This document shows, in pieces, positions 61,791 through 64,000 of a DNA stretch of 64,000 bases. The position numbers were made by a program, and so were the translations under genes. The notes below the pieces were generated by a model. That model was given only the letters and a program-made list of their open reading frames with translations, had not been told where the DNA came from and made no database searches. The DNA comes from Cellulomonas sp. SLBN-39 (GTDB lineage Bacteria; Actinomycetota; Actinomycetes; Actinomycetales; Cellulomonadaceae), in assembly GCF_006715865.1 (NCBI RefSeq), contig NZ_VFOA01000001.1, forward strand, positions 1,798,001 to 1,862,000. Reading direction: 5' to 3'. The number at the start of each line of letters is the position of its first letter. Within the stretch, counting starts at the first letter, position 1.

Positions 61791-62404
61791 GCGGGGCCTC
61801 GCCCGGCTGGCAGCGCCGGTGCGGTCCCCTCGTCGGCCTCCGCCGCCTCGGGGAACGTGTCGCGCACCTGCAGCAGCACGCGACGCAACGACGGGTGCGC
61901 GATCGACAGGGCCTCGTCGCTGCCCGCGAGCCTGGCGATCGGCCGGACCAGTGTGCGCACCCGGTCCGCGTCCCCACCTGTCGCGTCCGCGAGCAGCGCG
62001 CGCAGCGTCCGCAACCGTTCGGCGAGCTCGGGAGACCCGATGTGGGACGGGTCCAGCCCGTCCAGCGCGTCGAGCAGCTGCTCGACGTCGGTGCCGCGGG
62101 TGTGCCGCGGTGGAGCGACCGGGCGTAGGCGCTCCTCACGTGCGGCGGGGTGGTTGCGTGGCAGGGCCAGCAGGTCCAGCCCGACGGAGGACAGGGCGCG
62201 CACGAGCCGACGCAGCTGGGTGGTTGCCTCGCCCGTCTCCAGGCGCGACAGGTACGCCGGCGTGACCCCGAGCTGGTCGGCGAGGTCGGCCTGGGTGATC
62301 CCCAGCGCGAGACGGCGTTCGCGCAGTCGCTGCGCCAGCCGCGCGACGGCCTGGTCCTCCGGCCGCTGCCCCCGCCCGGGAGCCGCAGGGCCCTCGTGCG
62401 CCAT
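61787..62404 (-). CDS. hipB: HipB-like antitoxin, extended
   Basis: 205 aa from ATG 62404 after GGAGGTG. Helix-turn-helix: LAQRLRERRLALGITQADLADQLGVTPAYLSRLETGEATTQLRRLVRALSSVGLDLLALPRN. The C-terminal 110 residues are an extension not present in the 88-aa E. coli HipB (DALDGLDPSHIGSPELAERLRTLRALLADAT...DEALSIAHPSLRRVLLQVRDTF). Overlaps hipA (GTGA). Confidence 0.88.
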   Translation of the reverse strand: MAHEGPAAPGRGQRPEDQAVARLAQRLRERRLALGITQADLADQLGVTPAYLSRLETGEATTQLRRLVRALSSVGLDLLALPRNHPAAREERLRPVAPPRHTRGTDVEQLLDALDGLDPSHIGSPELAERLRTLRALLADATGGDADRVRTLVRPIARLAGSDEALSIAHPSLRRVLLQVRDTFPEAAEADEGTAPALPAGRGPA

Positions 62405-62426
62405 CGCCACCTCCGTCGGCTTGCTG

Positions 62427-62511
62427 ATATCCGTGTCGATCTGGCCTGGAGCCAGCATGACACGAATATCCGTGCAGAGGACGGTCAGGCGAGGGTGGAT
62501 GCGGATATCCG
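62427..62511. promoter_or_regulatory. HipB operator array, three ATATCCG sites 39 bp apart
   Basis: ATATCCG occurs at 62427, 62466 and 62505, exactly 39 bp apart. The last is in the centre of a 32-bp perfect palindrome (62491-62522). The pattern resembles the TATCC-type HipB operators of E. coli, which also occur in several copies and bend DNA. Lies in the hipB promoter region. Confidence 0.75.
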
Positions 62512-62522
62512 CATCCACCCTC
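62491..62522. repeat. Perfect 32-bp palindrome
   Basis: GAGGGTGGATGCGGAT (62491-62506) is the exact reverse complement of 62507-62522, with no loop. It holds the third ATATCCG site. It may be a HipB operator, or also serve as a terminator for the SGNH gene ending at 62575, but there is no T-run. Confidence 0.85.
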
Positions 62523-62574
62523 CGCACCGGGCCGTCGTCGCGGGCGGTGCGGAGGGCGTCCCGGCGGAGGGGGC

Positions 62575-63744
62575 TCAGCCCACCTTCACCAGCTGCCACT
62601 GCTGGTTGGTGCCGTTCCAGTCGGTGTACTGGACGATGTTCCCGCCGTCGGCGGTGGAGGCGCCCTGCACCTCGACGGCCTTGCCGCTGTTGCGGTTGAT
62701 CAGCTGGACGTACCCGTCGACCGTCTGGATGCTGAACTGCTGGTTGGCGCCGTTGTTGTCGCTCCACTGCTGGACCGCCGCACCGTCGGCGGTGGACTTC
62801 GCGGCCACGTCGAGGACCTTGCCGGACAGCCGCGACTTCAGCCGGTAGTAGCCGTTGCCGGAGCTGACGAACTGCCACTGCTGCTGCGTGCCGCCGTTGC
62901 GGGCCCACTGGGTGATGCGCGCGCCGTCCGCGGTGGACAGGTTGTAGACGTCGATGGCCTTGCCGCTGTTGCGGTTGACCAGCGTGTACCAGGCCGCGGT
63001 GTCCACCGGGCCGGAGTTCCCCGGGTTGCCGGCCGGGTTGCCGATGCTCCCCGGCACGGCGCGCAGCGCGGTGAACCAGGCGGCCGCCATCTTGTCGTAG
63101 CCCGCCGCGTTGGGGTGCACGCCGTCGGGCAGGTCGTTCACGCTCACCGCGTTGTACATGTCGACGAGGTGCACCTTCTTCCCCGCGGCGGCCCTGCTCG
63201 ACACGATGCCGGGGATGGCGGCGTTGTAGGCCCGGACCTTGGCGTCGGCGTACGACACCGGGATCAGGGTCGCGACGAACACGTCGGTCTGCGGGGACGT
63301 GCTGGTGATCTTGTCGATCACCCCCGCGAGCCGCGCCGGTGCGTTCGCCAGGTCGCGGTTCTGGCTGATGTCGTTGGTGCCGATGTGCAGCAGCACCGTG
63401 CGCGGCTGGTACGTGCGCACCCAGCTCACGACGTTCGCGTCGATCTGGTCGATCCGCCAGCCCGAGTGCCCCTCGTGGTCGTGGTCCCCGAGGCTCGCCG
63501 GCCCGTTGAAGCCCGACCCCACGAAGTCCGTGGTGTAGCCGTTCTGCGCCAGCCGCTGCCACAGCCCGACGCGGTACCCGCCGCCGCCCATGCCGACGCC
63601 GTCCGTGATCGAGTCGCCCAGGGGCATCACGCGGGTGCCCCCGTTGCTCTCCGCGGACGCGGGCGTGGACGGCGCCAGGACACCTCCTGCCAGCGCGACG
63701 CAGAGCGTGACGGCGAGCAGCAGCCGTCGGCCGAATCTGTGCAT
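62575..63744 (-). CDS. Secreted SGNH esterase with C-terminal ricin-type lectin
   Basis: 389 aa from ATG 63744 with AGGAGG 8 nt upstream. Signal peptide RRLLLAVTLCVALAGGVLAPSTPASAE. SGNH motifs: GDSITDGVGM (Ser), GYRVGLWQRL, HIGTNDISQN (block III) and DGVHPNAAGY (Asp/His). Looks like CE3-type acetyl-xylan esterase or GDSL lipase. From about residue 250, three QxW ricin-B repeats (LVNRNSGKAIDVYNLSTADGARITQW, GTQQQWQF, GANQQFS, GTNQQWQL) form a carbohydrate-binding module. An operator-like GAATCGATTA is at 63966. Confidence 0.9.
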   Translation of the reverse strand: MHRFGRRLLLAVTLCVALAGGVLAPSTPASAESNGGTRVMPLGDSITDGVGMGGGGYRVGLWQRLAQNGYTTDFVGSGFNGPASLGDHDHEGHSGWRIDQIDANVVSWVRTYQPRTVLLHIGTNDISQNRDLANAPARLAGVIDKITSTSPQTDVFVATLIPVSYADAKVRAYNAAIPGIVSSRAAAGKKVHLVDMYNAVSVNDLPDGVHPNAAGYDKMAAAWFTALRAVPGSIGNPAGNPGNSGPVDTAAWYTLVNRNSGKAIDVYNLSTADGARITQWARNGGTQQQWQFVSSGNGYYRLKSRLSGKVLDVAAKSTADGAAVQQWSDNNGANQQFSIQTVDGYVQLINRNSGKAVEVQGASTADGGNIVQYTDWNGTNQQWQLVKVG

Positions 63745-63898
63745 GAGGTCTGCCTCCTGGGATGGCGGCACGTGCGACCCATCGGGCGCGACGGTGCGCC
63801 GGCGGGCGTGCCCCGCGACCTCGGGCCGGTGCCGTGCGGTCGTGCGGTCGGGACGTGCTCGGGACCGGTGACGTGCCTGGGCGGTGAGATCCCGCCGA

Positions 63899-63911
63899 TG
63901 TGAACGATCAC
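63899..63911. promoter_or_regulatory. Inverted repeat GTGAACGATCAC upstream of the SGNH gene
   Basis: GTGA-ACGA-TCAC at 63900-63911, a short symmetric site in the 256-bp upstream region that runs to the end of the window. Possibly a second operator. Confidence 0.35.
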
Positions 63912-63965
63912 GCGGCGAGACCGGGCCCCACTCTGGCACGCGCTCGCGGGCCGGGCGATGCACTC

Positions 63966-63975
63966 GAATCGATTA
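63966..63975. promoter_or_regulatory. LacI-type operator upstream of the SGNH esterase
   Basis: GAATCGATTA, one base from the perfect palindrome GAATCGATTC before the GH5 cellulase, about 220 bp before the ATG. It may also serve a divergent gene beyond the window. Confidence 0.5.
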
Positions 63976-64000
63976 AGCCAAAGGCCGGCACGCCGCCCCT

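Overview
The window is 64 kb of very GC-rich DNA (well above 70% by eye) with strong third-position G/C bias, many GTG starts and dense, often overlapping gene pairs. The gene set points to a cellulose-degrading actinobacterium, most likely Cellulomonas or a close relative (inference): three secreted proteins joined to family-2 cellulose-binding modules by Pro-Thr linkers, an SGNH esterase with a ricin-type lectin, an ESX/WXG-type toxin operon, and actinobacterial DUF families. No rRNA, tRNA, CRISPR array, transposase or integrase was found, so this looks like chromosomal accessory sequence made of many small modules.

Layout. 0-8 kb: VOC protein, a repetitive secreted protein, an HxlR regulator divergent from a haloalkane-dehalogenase-like hydrolase, GNAT, two DinB-fold proteins, a HEAT-like protein and a 56-aa membrane protein. 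7.4-20.6 kb: TetR/DUF2306 pair, a helix-turn-helix/nucleotidyltransferase operon resembling a toxin-antitoxin system, two GNATs, YnfA, a TspO-like protein, two SDRs, DUF3159, an XRE/MmyB regulator, glutaminase coupled to a ceramidase-like membrane protein. 20.7-25 kb: two tandem secreted beta-solenoid paralogues and a CE1-type esterase with CBM2. 25-30 kb: dialkylglycine decarboxylase, then beta-phosphoglucomutase and a GH65 disaccharide phosphorylase. 30-36.7 kb: a SipW-type signal peptidase fused to a LamG domain, its TasA/camelysin-like neighbour, an ArsR-type regulator with an SRPBCC protein, small proteins, and a Clp-N/HTH pair. 36.9-41.7 kb: ABC transporter plus two-component system. 41.7-48 kb: ORC-like ATPase, GH5 cellulase, a MerR-controlled hydrolase cluster and DUF2071.

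48-53.6 kb is the most interesting part: a minus-strand operon of a WXG-like protein, a 564-aa polymorphic toxin whose C-terminus carries the motifs of a RelA/SpoT (p)ppGpp/(p)ppApp synthetase, and five small downstream genes, two of which look like paralogous immunity proteins. A MESH1-like HD hydrolase lies 0.8 kb away on the other strand. 53.5-60.5 kb: an expansin-like CBM2 protein, RidA/HxlR, VOC and several unknowns. 60.5-64 kb: HipBA toxin-antitoxin with an evenly spaced operator array, and the SGNH esterase.

Two themes recur. Many genes have a TAnnnT-like -10 box 6-7 nt before the start codon and no ribosome-binding site, implying leaderless transcripts. Almost every regulator gene sits beside a palindrome that overlaps its own promoter. 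A GAATCGATTC-type palindrome lies upstream of the CE1-CBM2 esterase, the GH5 cellulase and the SGNH esterase, suggesting one LacI-family regulator encoded elsewhere.
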